Positions 1 to 6,096 of a stretch of DNA of 7,523 bases are shown in pieces. The stretch spans positions 1 to 7,523 of the forward strand of contig CAZQEN010000369.1 in assembly GCA_964591605.1 (NCBI GenBank). The letters are read 5' to 3'. Under the pieces are notes generated by a model. It was not told the DNA's origin. It did no database searches and saw only the letters and a program-made list of their open reading frames with translations. This stretch comes from CAYLLT01 sp964591605. Lineage in GTDB: Bacteria > Planctomycetota > Phycisphaerae > UBA1845 > PWPN01. The first letter of the stretch is position 1, and every line of letters starts with the position of its first letter. The position numbers were made by a program, and so were the translations under genes.

Positions 1-316
1 CTACCCCATGCAAAGCCAGAAGTTAGCTAATACTCATCGAAGGAACTTCGGCTTAGCGGCCCGGAGCGAAGGTCTTCTGCCACTGCGCGAGGTGGGCATC
101 ATCCCCGTGAAAGCATGTCGACCTCTGTGGGGAACAGATCAAGCTATGACTGCCGCCACAGACGGTGGTCCCGTCGCAATCAGATGGAAATCCCGATAGA
201 ATCAGAGACGCGAATGTGTGAGCCCGTGTTGAGCAGTGTTCTGTGACACGGAGTCCGTCACTCTCTGCTCGCGCTGCGTGCTCCACCGTCCGCACATTTG
301 TGCGCGCCGGGAGTGA
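1..316. other. Non-coding leader upstream of the ABC permease gene
   Basis: I see no supported gene here. One open frame (8-199, +) has no ribosome-binding site, no recognisable motif and an unconvincing composition. A TAA at 28-30 in frame 1 could end a gene that begins outside the window, but nine codons are too few to tell. A possible promoter for the downstream gene is a TAGAAT -10 (197-202, 5 of 6 consensus bases) with a poor TCGCAA -35 (174-179) at 17 bp. This would give a leader of about 105 nt. The promoter call is weak. Confidence 0.5.
291..304. promoter_or_regulatory. 14-bp palindrome just before the permease start
   Basis: CGCACA-TT-TGTGCG is a perfect inverted repeat ending 12 nt before the ATG at 317 and just before the GGGAG ribosome-binding-like sequence (309-313). 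It could be an operator or a small mRNA hairpin. A 14-bp palindrome can also occur by chance in GC-rich DNA, so the role is speculative. Confidence 0.3.
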
Positions 317-1621
317 ATGTGTTCGATGTTCACCGGTCTTGCCTTTGAAACGATCCGTCTGGGTGTCAAGAACATCCACCGGCACAAGCTGCGCTCGTTT
401 CTGACGACATTGGGCATCATCTGCGGGGTCGGGGCGGTCATCTGCATGCTGTCCATCAGCGAGGGTGCGTCGGAGGCCGAACTCGCCCTGATCCGCCTGC
501 TGGGGACGCAGAACGTGATCGTTCAGTCGGTCAAGCCGGAGACGGCCGGGCAGGTCGGCGGGGGGGCCCGGACGCGCCTGCTCGATTACGGGCTCAAGCG
601 GGGCGACCTGGAGCGGCTGCGGGCGTCGATTCCCCGCGTCGAGCGCGTGGTTCCGCTGCGCGAGGTGGCATTCGACGTGCGCCACGGGCACCGCCGCTCC
701 ACGGCCAAGGTGGTCGGCGCCGATCCGGCTTTCTTCAACACGGTTCACGTGCAACTCAGCCAGGGGAGGGCCCTGACCGACCTGGACAACGAGAACATGG
801 AGAAGGTCTGCGTCATCGGCGATGACCTGCGCACCACGTTGTTTGCGTACGAGGACCCGATCGGCCAGTCGGTGATGGCCAGCAGTGAATCCGTCGGCAT
901 GGTTCCGTACAAGGTGGTGGGGGTGCTCGGGCGGATTGAAACCGCAGGTCTGCCCGCCAAGGGCATCGGCGAGCGGAACATCAACAGTGACATGTATATT
1001 CCGATCGCGACCGCCGATCAGCGATACGGCGACGTGCAGGTCAAGCGCACGAGCGGTTCCAGCGAATACACGAAGTGCACGTACAGCGATTTCTACATCC
1101 AGGTCTCGTCGATCGAGGATGTGCTGGCGGTCTCTCAGATGGTGACGCGAGCCCTGGAATTCGGCCGCCGCCAGACGGATTTCGCGGTGCGTGTTCCGCT
1201 GGAGCGGCTGCGGATCGCGGAGAATGAGAAACGCCGCCGCCAGATCACCCTCGGCTGCATCGCGGGGATTTCGCTGCTGGTGGGCGGCATCGGCATCATG
1301 AACATCATGCTCGCCACGGTCACGGAGCGTACCCGGGAAATCGGCATCCGGCGGGCCCTGGGGGCCAAGCGCAAGCACATCACGTTTCAGTTCCTCATCG
1401 AGGCGATCGTGCTCACCACGGTGGGCGGCATGGTCGGCATCGCGGCCGGCTCAGGCGGCGCGCGGGTGATCACCTGGTTTGTTGGCTGGCCCACCGTCAT
1501 CCACCTCTGGACCATCGCGGTCAGCTTCGGCCTGGCCGTCGCGGTCGGCCTGTTCTTCGGCGCCTACCCCGCCGCCGCCGCCGCCCAGCTTGACCCCATT
1601 GAAGCACTCCGTCATGAATAG
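317..1621 (+). CDS. MacB/FtsX-type ABC transporter permease
   Basis: This is an inner-membrane permease subunit of the MacB/LolCE/FtsX superfamily. These proteins work with a separate cytoplasmic ATPase to drive export or mechanical work across the periplasm, often with an HlyD-like adaptor. The 434 residues show the family order: one N-terminal membrane helix (about residues 25-50), a large periplasmic MacB-type core domain (about 50-300), then three C-terminal helices (about 309-334, 358-381, 398-418). Between helices 2 and 3 lies the signature TERTREIGIRRALGAKRKHI, which contacts the ATPase. The end, DPIEALRHE, is also typical of MacB permeases. The start is ambiguous: ATG 317 is only 3 nt from GGGAG (309-313), while ATG 326 (MFTGLAFE) is 12 nt away. 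Neither an ATPase nor an adaptor gene is in the window, so the substrate is unknown; partners may lie upstream or elsewhere. A hairpin follows the stop. Confidence 0.93.
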   Translation: MCSMFTGLAFETIRLGVKNIHRHKLRSFLTTLGIICGVGAVICMLSISEGASEAELALIRLLGTQNVIVQSVKPETAGQVGGGARTRLLDYGLKRGDLERLRASIPRVERVVPLREVAFDVRHGHRRSTAKVVGADPAFFNTVHVQLSQGRALTDLDNENMEKVCVIGDDLRTTLFAYEDPIGQSVMASSESVGMVPYKVVGVLGRIETAGLPAKGIGERNINSDMYIPIATADQRYGDVQVKRTSGSSEYTKCTYSDFYIQVSSIEDVLAVSQMVTRALEFGRRQTDFAVRVPLERLRIAENEKRRRQITLGCIAGISLLVGGIGIMNIMLATVTERTREIGIRRALGAKRKHITFQFLIEAIVLTTVGGMVGIAAGSGGARVITWFVGWPTVIHLWTIAVSFGLAVAVGLFFGAYPAAAAAQLDPIEALRHE

Positions 1622-1629
1622 TGGGCTCA

Positions 1630-1663
1630 TGCGTCCGGCCCCGGCGGGCCGATATGCGACGCA
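1630..1663 (+). terminator. Candidate terminator after the permease gene
   Basis: TGCGTC (1630-1635) pairs with GACGCA (1658-1663), and CGGCCC (1636-1641) pairs with GGGCCG (1646-1651) around a CGGC loop. A 6-nt bulge lies on the 3' side. A moderately T-rich stretch (GTTCTGATTTCTCT) follows. The hairpin starts 9 nt after the permease stop. It is not a classic terminator because the U-tract is broken. Confidence 0.4.
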
Positions 1664-1703
1664 GGATGTTCTGATTTCTCTGGTCGCCCTGCCCTGACCT
1701 GCG

Positions 1704-1755
1704 TTCCTTTGAATCCTGGTCTGGCCTATACTGCAAAGGTCTTCCTTTGAAGGAG
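1704..1755 (+). promoter_or_regulatory. Leader of the RTX lipoprotein gene: -10-like box, direct repeat and strong SD
   Basis: A TATACT box (1727-1732, 5 of 6 consensus bases) lies 28 nt before the start codon. No good -35 is present at 16-18 bp; TTGAAT (1709-1714) is only 12 bp away. The 10-mer TTCCTTTGAA occurs twice, at 1704-1713 and 1742-1751, flanking the -10 box. The second copy runs into AAGGAG (1750-1755), a strong Shine-Dalgarno sequence 5 nt before the ATG at 1761, which fixes the start. The repeats could be operator half-sites, but the promoter itself is weakly supported. Confidence 0.35.
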
Positions 1756-1760
1756 TCGGC

Positions 1761-3488
1761 ATGAATTCTCATAAACCGTTTTATTGGCAGATGTTATGTC
1801 TATTCTCGGCACTGGTTCTTCTGGCGGGCTGCCCCCAGAACAATGGTGGCGACGGTGGGGATGGTGGTGACGGGGGCGACGGTGGAAACGGCGGGGGGAA
1901 TACACCGCCCGCGCCGACGGCGGTGGACGACAACTACTCGACGACCGTCTCGCCTCTGGCGGTGCCCGCGGCCAGCGGTGTCCTGGCCAATGACACCACA
2001 ACTGCGCCAGCCAGTGTGACGGCGTCCAATTCGACGACCACTTCGGGGGGAACGGTGACCGTTTCCCCGGACGGGAGCTTCCTGTACACGGCGCCGCCCG
2101 GCCTCAACGCCGTGGATACCTTCACCTATACGGTCACCGACGCGGGTGGCTCGGCGACCGCCACGGTTCGGATCACGGTGAGTCTACCCACGACACCGGC
2201 GAATCCGGTCGCGCGGGACGACAATTATTCGACGAGCAGCGCGCTCCTCCAGGTGGCGGCTTCGGCAGGCGTTCTCGCCAACGACAGTGTCACGGCGCCG
2301 GCCACGGTGAGCGCGTCTGACACCACCTCGACCTCCGGTGGTCTCGTCACGGTGAACGCTGATGGCAGCTTCACCTATATTCCGCCGTCGGGGCTCAACG
2401 CCGTCGATACATTCACCTATACGGTTACGGACGCCGTGGGCTCGGCGACCGCCACAGTCCGCATCACGGCCAGCCTGCCCGCACCGTCGAACCCGACCGG
2501 CGTGACCGCCCCGCCCGTCAGCGGCGGGACCGGAGGTGACGACATCAACGGAACGGCCGACAATGACACGCTCAACGGGCTTGCGGGGGATGACACGATC
2601 AACGGTGGAGTGGGCGCCGACATCGTGAATGGCGAGTCCGAGGAGAACAACGGCAGCGTGGACTCGACCGGTGATGATCTGCTGATCGGCGGAAACGGCT
2701 CCGACCGCCTGGTGGGCGACATTGCGTTTAATGGGATCACCGGAAGCGTCAACCAGATGGGAAACGACGTGATCGACGGCGGCCCCGATGCGGACAACCT
2801 GCTGGGCGATGGAGTGATCAACAACGGAACGGTCGGTCGATCCGGCGATGATACGATGAACGGCGGTCCCGGCAACGACCAGCTCTATGCCGATTTCCAG
2901 ATCGTCTCGATCACCGGCACCGTGACGACGTGCGGGAACGACCTGGTCATCGGCGGCGACGGCGCGGACATCCTCATCGGCGACGTGGGCACCCAGAACG
3001 GCGCAGTCGGCGTCATGGGCAACGACACGCTCCGGGGTGGACGCGATGCAGACGTGCTCTACGGGGATTCCATCGTGACCACCGGCACCGTGACCACCTA
3101 CGGCAATGACCTGCTGGAGGGTGGCGAGGGCGATGACACCCTCACCGGCGACAGCGAGTCGGTGACGAGCGGAGGCGGGGCGGATACGTTTGTCTTCTCG
3201 ATCGCCCAGGCGTTCGGGGCGGACCGGATTCGCGATTACCGCGCGGCGGAGGGCGATGCCGTCCGCTTCGCGGGCGTCACGGATACCGACTCGAACGGAG
3301 CGATCAATCGGACCGACCTGGACGCGCGGGTGGCGTTCACGTTCGATTCGGACGACGGACACACCCGCGTCATCGTCACCGATCGGAGCAGCCTGGCGGT
3401 GCTGGGCACGATCCGCCTGGACGGGATCGCCTTCGCCGGTCAGACCACGCTCGAGCAGGTGGGCCTGACGGTGCAAGTCGCGCCGTGA
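1761..3488 (+). CDS. Predicted lipoprotein with two cadherin/Ig-like domains and RTX calcium-binding repeats
   Basis: The protein has 575 residues. Residues 1-24 form a lipoprotein signal peptide ending in the lipobox LLAGC, with Cys24 as the predicted lipidated residue. Pro follows rather than Asp, which fits outer-membrane delivery. A flexible Gly/Asp/Asn linker (29-46) follows. Two bacterial cadherin-like (Big_9/tandem-95 type) domains span about 51-147 and 148-244; each carries DDNYST, GVLAND, a DGSF-Y strand and DTFTYTVTDA. Residues about 258-470 are RTX repeats (GGxGxDxL), expected to fold into a calcium-bound beta-roll. The C-terminus (about 470-575; GGGADTFVF, DRIRDY, RLDGIAF) resembles the end module of type I-secreted RTX proteins. 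An N-terminal lipobox together with an RTX C-terminus is unusual, because RTX proteins normally lack a Sec signal. The likely role is a surface or extracellular adhesive or structural protein; I see no enzymatic domain. It ends 115 bp from convergent thpR. Confidence 0.88.
   Translation: MNSHKPFYWQMLCLFSALVLLAGCPQNNGGDGGDGGDGGDGGNGGGNTPPAPTAVDDNYSTTVSPLAVPAASGVLANDTTTAPASVTASNSTTTSGGTVTVSPDGSFLYTAPPGLNAVDTFTYTVTDAGGSATATVRITVSLPTTPANPVARDDNYSTSSALLQVAASAGVLANDSVTAPATVSASDTTSTSGGLVTVNADGSFTYIPPSGLNAVDTFTYTVTDAVGSATATVRITASLPAPSNPTGVTAPPVSGGTGGDDINGTADNDTLNGLAGDDTINGGVGADIVNGESEENNGSVDSTGDDLLIGGNGSDRLVGDIAFNGITGSVNQMGNDVIDGGPDADNLLGDGVINNGTVGRSGDDTMNGGPGNDQLYADFQIVSITGTVTTCGNDLVIGGDGADILIGDVGTQNGAVGVMGNDTLRGGRDADVLYGDSIVTTGTVTTYGNDLLEGGEGDDTLTGDSESVTSGGGADTFVFSIAQAFGADRIRDYRAAEGDAVRFAGVTDTDSNGAINRTDLDARVAFTFDSDDGHTRVIVTDRSSLAVLGTIRLDGIAFAGQTTLEQVGLTVQVAP
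1923..2504 (+). repeat. Tandem duplication of a 291-bp cadherin-like domain
   Basis: The two domains of the lipoprotein are aligned without gaps at an offset of exactly 291 bp (97 codons). For example, the DDNYST motifs begin at 1926 and 2217, the CTCAACGCCGT segments at 2103 and 2394, and the codons of the RIT motif at 2169 and 2460. DNA identity remains high around the DTFTYTVTDA motif, with mostly third-position differences, which suggests a fairly recent duplication inside the gene. Confidence 0.8.
2586..3170 (+). repeat. Seven-unit RTX supra-repeat of 28-30 codons
   Basis: Units start at residues 276, 304, 334, 362, 392, 420 and 448, with lengths 28, 30, 28, 30, 28 and 28; the seventh is incomplete. 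Each unit begins G(D/N)D, continues with about one and a half RTX nonapeptides of the form xGGxxxDxLxGD, and then has a non-RTX insert of 10-12 residues carrying G-(T/S/A)-V. Canonical RTX regions run in uninterrupted nonapeptides, so this is a regular interrupted form. Calcium binding is inferred from the conserved Gly and Asp positions. Confidence 0.75.
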
Positions 3489-3526
3489 CCGCGGAACCCT
3501 GACGCAGCTTGTGAAAACGAGCCAAC

Positions 3527-3567
3527 GGGCAGACTGCATTCGCCCATCAGGCGAATGTGGTCTGCCC
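3527..3567. terminator. Strong hairpin between convergent genes, candidate bidirectional terminator
   Basis: GGGCAGAC (3527-3534) pairs with GTCTGCCC (3560-3567), and CATTCGCC (3537-3544) pairs with GGCGAATG (3550-3557) around a CATCA loop. The two intervening positions are TG opposite TG. These form two G-U wobbles in the plus transcript, giving a continuous 18-bp stem, but C-A mismatches in the minus transcript. It lies 38 nt after the RTX stop and 36 nt past the thpR stop. The plus side lacks a U-tract (ATTCCG follows). On the minus side TCGTTTTC occurs shortly after the stem. Confidence 0.6.
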
Positions 3568-3603
3568 ATTCCGTGCGCGGCGACGGTTGCGGATCGTCGT
3601 GGT

Positions 3604-4167
3604 TCACTCGCCGGCCAGTTCGGCCCGCATGAGCGGTGTGTGCGTGGCGCCGCCCCTGCCGAGCACCGACTCAAACAGGACGAGCTGCCGGACGGTAAAC
3701 GCCCCGGCCGAGAATGAAACGAGCCCGTGGAGGGCGGGTCGGACCGCGTGGACGGGGCTGCGGTCGCGGGTGCGCCCGAGCGTGAGATGGGGCCGGAAGG
3801 CGCGCCCTTCCGGTGGATAGCCGAGTTCGCCGAAAGCCACCTCGAACGACTCGTACATGCTGACCAGTTCCGCCGGCGGTCCGGCCAGGCCCGCCCAGAC
3901 GATTCGCGGCGGACCCTGAGGCGGGAAGCAGCCCACCCCCTGCACTTCCAGCTCAAAGCAGCCGCGCGCGGCGAGGGTGGTGCGGACGACTTCGCAAACC
4001 CGGGCGATCTGCGGGTCGGGCACGTCGCCCAGAAACTTGAGGGTGAGGTGGATCTGCTCGGGCCGCGTCCAGCGCACCGCGCGGTCGAGCTCACGAAGCT
4101 GGGTCTGCAGGGCGGCCAGCCGCTGGCGCACCGCGTCGGGCAGCTCGATGGCCAGGAAGCATCGCAT
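3604..4167 (-). CDS. thpR: RNA 2',3'-cyclic phosphodiesterase (2H superfamily)
   Basis: This cytoplasmic 2H-phosphoesterase opens 2',3'-cyclic phosphate ends of RNA to 2'-phosphates; family members were first named LigT for 2'-5' RNA ligase activity. The 187-residue length is typical. Both catalytic HxTx motifs are intact: HLTL at residues 40-43 (in IHLTLKFLGD) and HLTL at 127-130 (in RPHLTLGR), so His40 and His127 are the predicted catalytic pair. The N-terminus MRCFLAIELP and the FPP-PRIVWAGL segment are characteristic. The frame stays open for 25 further codons upstream, but ATG 4167 gives the standard family N-terminus. No Shine-Dalgarno precedes it, and a -10-like box six bases upstream suggests a leaderless mRNA. 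It is convergent with the RTX gene and divergent from the ykgJ-like gene. Its physiological substrate is not well known in any bacterium. Confidence 0.94.
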   Translation of the reverse strand: MRCFLAIELPDAVRQRLAALQTQLRELDRAVRWTRPEQIHLTLKFLGDVPDPQIARVCEVVRTTLAARGCFELEVQGVGCFPPQGPPRIVWAGLAGPPAELVSMYESFEVAFGELGYPPEGRAFRPHLTLGRTRDRSPVHAVRPALHGLVSFSAGAFTVRQLVLFESVLGRGGATHTPLMRAELAGE

Positions 4168-4173
4168 GCGGGC

Positions 4174-4202
4174 ATTACACCCCATCCGCGGGCAAGTCTC
4201 CA
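4174..4202 (-). promoter_or_regulatory. Candidate thpR promoter (leaderless arrangement)
   Basis: On the minus strand TGGAGA (4202-4197, 4 of 6 match to TTGACA) is followed by a 17-bp spacer and TGTAAT (4179-4174, 5 of 6 match to TATAAT). The start codon ATG begins at 4167, about where transcription would start from this box. This agrees with the missing Shine-Dalgarno. It is predicted only from consensus matching. Confidence 0.4.
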
Positions 4203-4208
4203 GTGTCG

Positions 4209-4243
4209 GCGGGCTGGTTGCCCGCACGGCGCGGCCGTACAAT
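4209..4243 (+). promoter_or_regulatory. Candidate promoter of the ykgJ-like/hisS unit with overlapping inverted repeat
   Basis: TACAAT (4238-4243) is a 5-of-6 -10 box, 38 nt before the ATG at 4282. TTGCCC (4218-4223) could be its -35, but the 14-bp spacing is short. A perfect 6-bp inverted repeat, GCGGGC-TGGTT-GCCCGC (4209-4225), overlaps that -35 and might be an operator site. The -10 box is more credible than the -35. Confidence 0.33.
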
Positions 4244-4281
4244 CCCAGCCGAGTCGGGCGCCCCGGCGAGAAAGGAAGCGC

Positions 4282-4767
4282 ATGAAGCTACCGGTCATCG
4301 GTAATATCGACAGCCTGTGTAACCAGTGCGTGGCCCTGTGCTGCCGCTATTTTGCGCTGCAGATCGAGAAGCCACGGACGCGGCGCGATTTCGAGGACCT
4401 GCGCTGGTACATTCTGCACGAAGACGCGAGCATTTTCGTCGAGGACGGCGAGTGGTACCTGCAGATCAACCGCAAGTGCCGTGCGCTGCTGCCGGACAAC
4501 CGATGCGCGATCTACCACAACCGGCCGTCGATCTGCCGGGAGTACAAGACCAACGGCTGCGACTGGCACGCCGATGCCTACCAGTACGATCATCTGTTCA
4601 CCGAGCCCGAGCAGATCGAGGCGTTCGCGAAAGAGTATCTGCGCGAGCAGCGCCGCCGGCGCCGGGTGTCAAGCCGCCGGGCATCCAAGCCGAAACTGGC
4701 CCGAGGCAAAGGACGTCCCGGGCGGGCGCGCAAGGCCGTCGCGATACCGATGCTCAAGACCGCGTGA
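4282..4767 (+). CDS. YkgJ-family cysteine-cluster protein (putative Zn/Fe-chelating)
   Basis: The family (UPF0153/YkgJ-like, Pfam CxxCxxCC type) is annotated as a putative zinc- or iron-chelating protein of unknown biochemical role. The 161-residue protein has an N-terminal cluster CNQCVALCC (Cys13, 16, 20, 21), then Cys66 and Cys75 around KCRALLPDNRCAIYHNRP, Cys85 in the conserved RPSICREY motif, and Cys93 with His96 in NGCDWH. The invariant features of the family are therefore present. Residues 121-151 form a very basic tail (16 Arg/Lys of 31), which could bind nucleic acid. AAAGGAA (4271-4277) lies just before ATG 4282 and decides the start; the same frame is open far upstream, but that part is antisense to thpR. 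hisS follows after 27 nt on the same strand, so co-transcription is likely. Confidence 0.88.
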   Translation: MKLPVIGNIDSLCNQCVALCCRYFALQIEKPRTRRDFEDLRWYILHEDASIFVEDGEWYLQINRKCRALLPDNRCAIYHNRPSICREYKTNGCDWHADAYQYDHLFTEPEQIEAFAKEYLREQRRRRRVSSRRASKPKLARGKGRPGRARKAVAIPMLKTA

Positions 4768-4771
4768 GGAG

Positions 4772-4788
4772 CCCCCTGTACCAGGGGG
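4772..4788 (+). promoter_or_regulatory. Hairpin covering the hisS ribosome-binding site
   Basis: CCCCCTG (4772-4778), loop TAC, CAGGGGG (4782-4788) is a perfect 7-bp stem. The G-run GGGGGGA (4784-4790) is the only Shine-Dalgarno-like sequence before hisS ATG 4795, and five of its Gs are in the stem. Ribosomes finishing the ykgJ-like gene (stop 4765-4767) would reach into the hairpin and could open it, so translational coupling is a simple explanation. It could also be a copy of a short genomic palindromic repeat. Confidence 0.5.
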
Positions 4789-4794
4789 GAATTG

Positions 4795-6096
4795 ATGGGA
4801 TTCCAGGCACCCAGAGGAACTCGAGACTTTTATCCGACCGACATGGCCGTGCTCAACTGGGTTATGAGCGCCTGGCGGCGCGTCTCGCTGCGCAACGGGT
4901 TTGAGGAATACGAGGGGCCGATCTTCGAGGATCTTGACCTCTACCGGGCCAAGAGCGGCGAGGGCATCGTCAGCGAACTGTTCCACTTTCGCGACCGGGG
5001 CGACCGCGAGCTGGCGATCCGGCCGGAGATGACGCCCACGCTCGCCCGGATGGTTGCCGCCCGGGCCAACTCGCTCCCGCGGCCGATCAAGTGGTTCAGC
5101 ATGCCGCGGCTGTGCCGTGCGGAGCGCCCGCAGCGCGGCCGGCTCCGCGAATTCTTCCAGTGGAACATCGACATCCTGGGCATCGAGGACGTGCTGACCG
5201 ACGCCGAATGCATCTTCGTGGCGATCGACTTCTTCCGCGAGGTAGGACTGGGGCCCGCGGACGTGGTCATGAAGATCAATGACCGTGCGCTGCTGGCAGC
5301 GCTGCTGGAGGCCAAGGGGATCGAGGCGGAGCGGCACGAATCGATCTTCTCCGTCCTCGACAAGCGCGACAAGGTGCCGGTCGAGGCGTTCACCGAGATG
5401 CTGGCCAAAGTCACCGGCGGGGACGCGGAGCTGGCCCTGCTGCAGGGCATCGGCCAGGCCCAGGGGGAGGGGGGCATCGACCACCTGGCGGACGTGGCTT
5501 GCGGCAACGAGGGCGCGGAGTCCCAGATCGGCCGCCTGCGCAGCCTGTTCGAGCATCTGCGATTGATGGGGGTCGCCGATTACTGCCAGTTTGACATGGG
5601 TGTCGTCCGCGGTCTGGCGTATTACACGGGTGTCGTGTTTGAGGCCTTCGGGAAGGGCCTTCCGCGGGCGATCTGCGGCGGGGGGCGTTACGACAACCTC
5701 CTCGAGGTCCTGGGCGGTCCGCCGCTCTCGGGAGTCGGATTCGGCACCAGCGACGTGGTGATCGTGGAAGTGCTCAGCGGCCTGGGCCGCCTGCCGGCTG
5801 AGGCCAGTGCCACCCGGCGCATCGAGTTTTTCGTCATTGATGCCGATGAGAAACTGTTCCCCGAAGTGGTATCATTGGTGATGCGCCTCCGCGCCGCCGG
5901 GCGCAGCGCGGAGTTCAGCTACAGGCGGCACGGCATGGGCAAGCAGTTCAAACAGGCCAGTGCGAGCGGCGCCGCGAAGGCCGTCATCGTCGGCGCCGAA
6001 TTCACCGAGCGCCGCGCGGTGGCCGTCAAGGATCTGGCGACAGGGGAGCAGGTGGAAGTCCCAATCGACGCACTGGTGGCGGAGGGTAATGACTAA
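4795..6096 (+). CDS. hisS: Histidyl-tRNA synthetase, variant motif 3 (plant-organelle-like type)
   Basis: This class II aminoacyl-tRNA synthetase charges tRNA-His with histidine using ATP in the cytoplasm. The 433 residues show APRGTRDF near the N-terminus (5-12), RPEMTPTLAR (76-85), motif 2 with Arg108 and RPQRGRLREFFQ (111-122), the histidine-binding motif RGLAYYTG (272-279, Arg272), the second histidine motif ICGGGRYD (293-300), and a C-terminal anticodon-binding domain (about 338-433). Motif 3 reads GVGFGTSDVVI (313-323) and has no Arg where most HisRS have GLxR. RGLAYY replaces the usual RGLDYY. From memory, both changes also occur in plant organellar HisRS, so this is probably a working variant clade and not a decayed gene. 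ATG 4795 is preferred to TTG 4792 because the SD-like G-run ends at 4790. It probably shares a transcript with the ykgJ-like gene. Confidence 0.95.
   Translation: MGFQAPRGTRDFYPTDMAVLNWVMSAWRRVSLRNGFEEYEGPIFEDLDLYRAKSGEGIVSELFHFRDRGDRELAIRPEMTPTLARMVAARANSLPRPIKWFSMPRLCRAERPQRGRLREFFQWNIDILGIEDVLTDAECIFVAIDFFREVGLGPADVVMKINDRALLAALLEAKGIEAERHESIFSVLDKRDKVPVEAFTEMLAKVTGGDAELALLQGIGQAQGEGGIDHLADVACGNEGAESQIGRLRSLFEHLRLMGVADYCQFDMGVVRGLAYYTGVVFEAFGKGLPRAICGGGRYDNLLEVLGGPPLSGVGFGTSDVVIVEVLSGLGRLPAEASATRRIEFFVIDADEKLFPEVVSLVMRLRAAGRSAEFSYRRHGMGKQFKQASASGAAKAVIVGAEFTERRAVAVKDLATGEQVEVPIDALVAEGND

Noticed and set aside
8..199. 63-codon plus-strand frame
   Set aside because: No ribosome-binding site, no similarity I recognise, and no coding character.
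53..1378. 441-codon open frame on the minus strand
   Set aside because: It is antisense to the permease, which has clear family signatures. The product is Arg/Asp/His-rich with no recognisable domain.
1709..1732. Full TTGAAT/TATACT promoter
   Set aside because: The two boxes are only 12 bp apart, too close for a standard sigma-70 promoter, so only the -10-like box was kept as weak evidence.
3727..4281. Long upstream extension of the YkgJ-like frame
   Set aside because: It is antisense to thpR. The SD and the family N-terminus place the start at 4282.
2184..4298. 704-codon open frame on the minus strand
   Set aside because: It lies antisense to the RTX gene and overlaps thpR. The GC-rich, Asp/Gly-repeat coding of the plus strand removes antisense stops; the translation shows no family motifs.
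4669..5556. 295-codon minus-strand frame across hisS
   Set aside because: It is antisense to a gene with all HisRS landmarks and has no features of its own.
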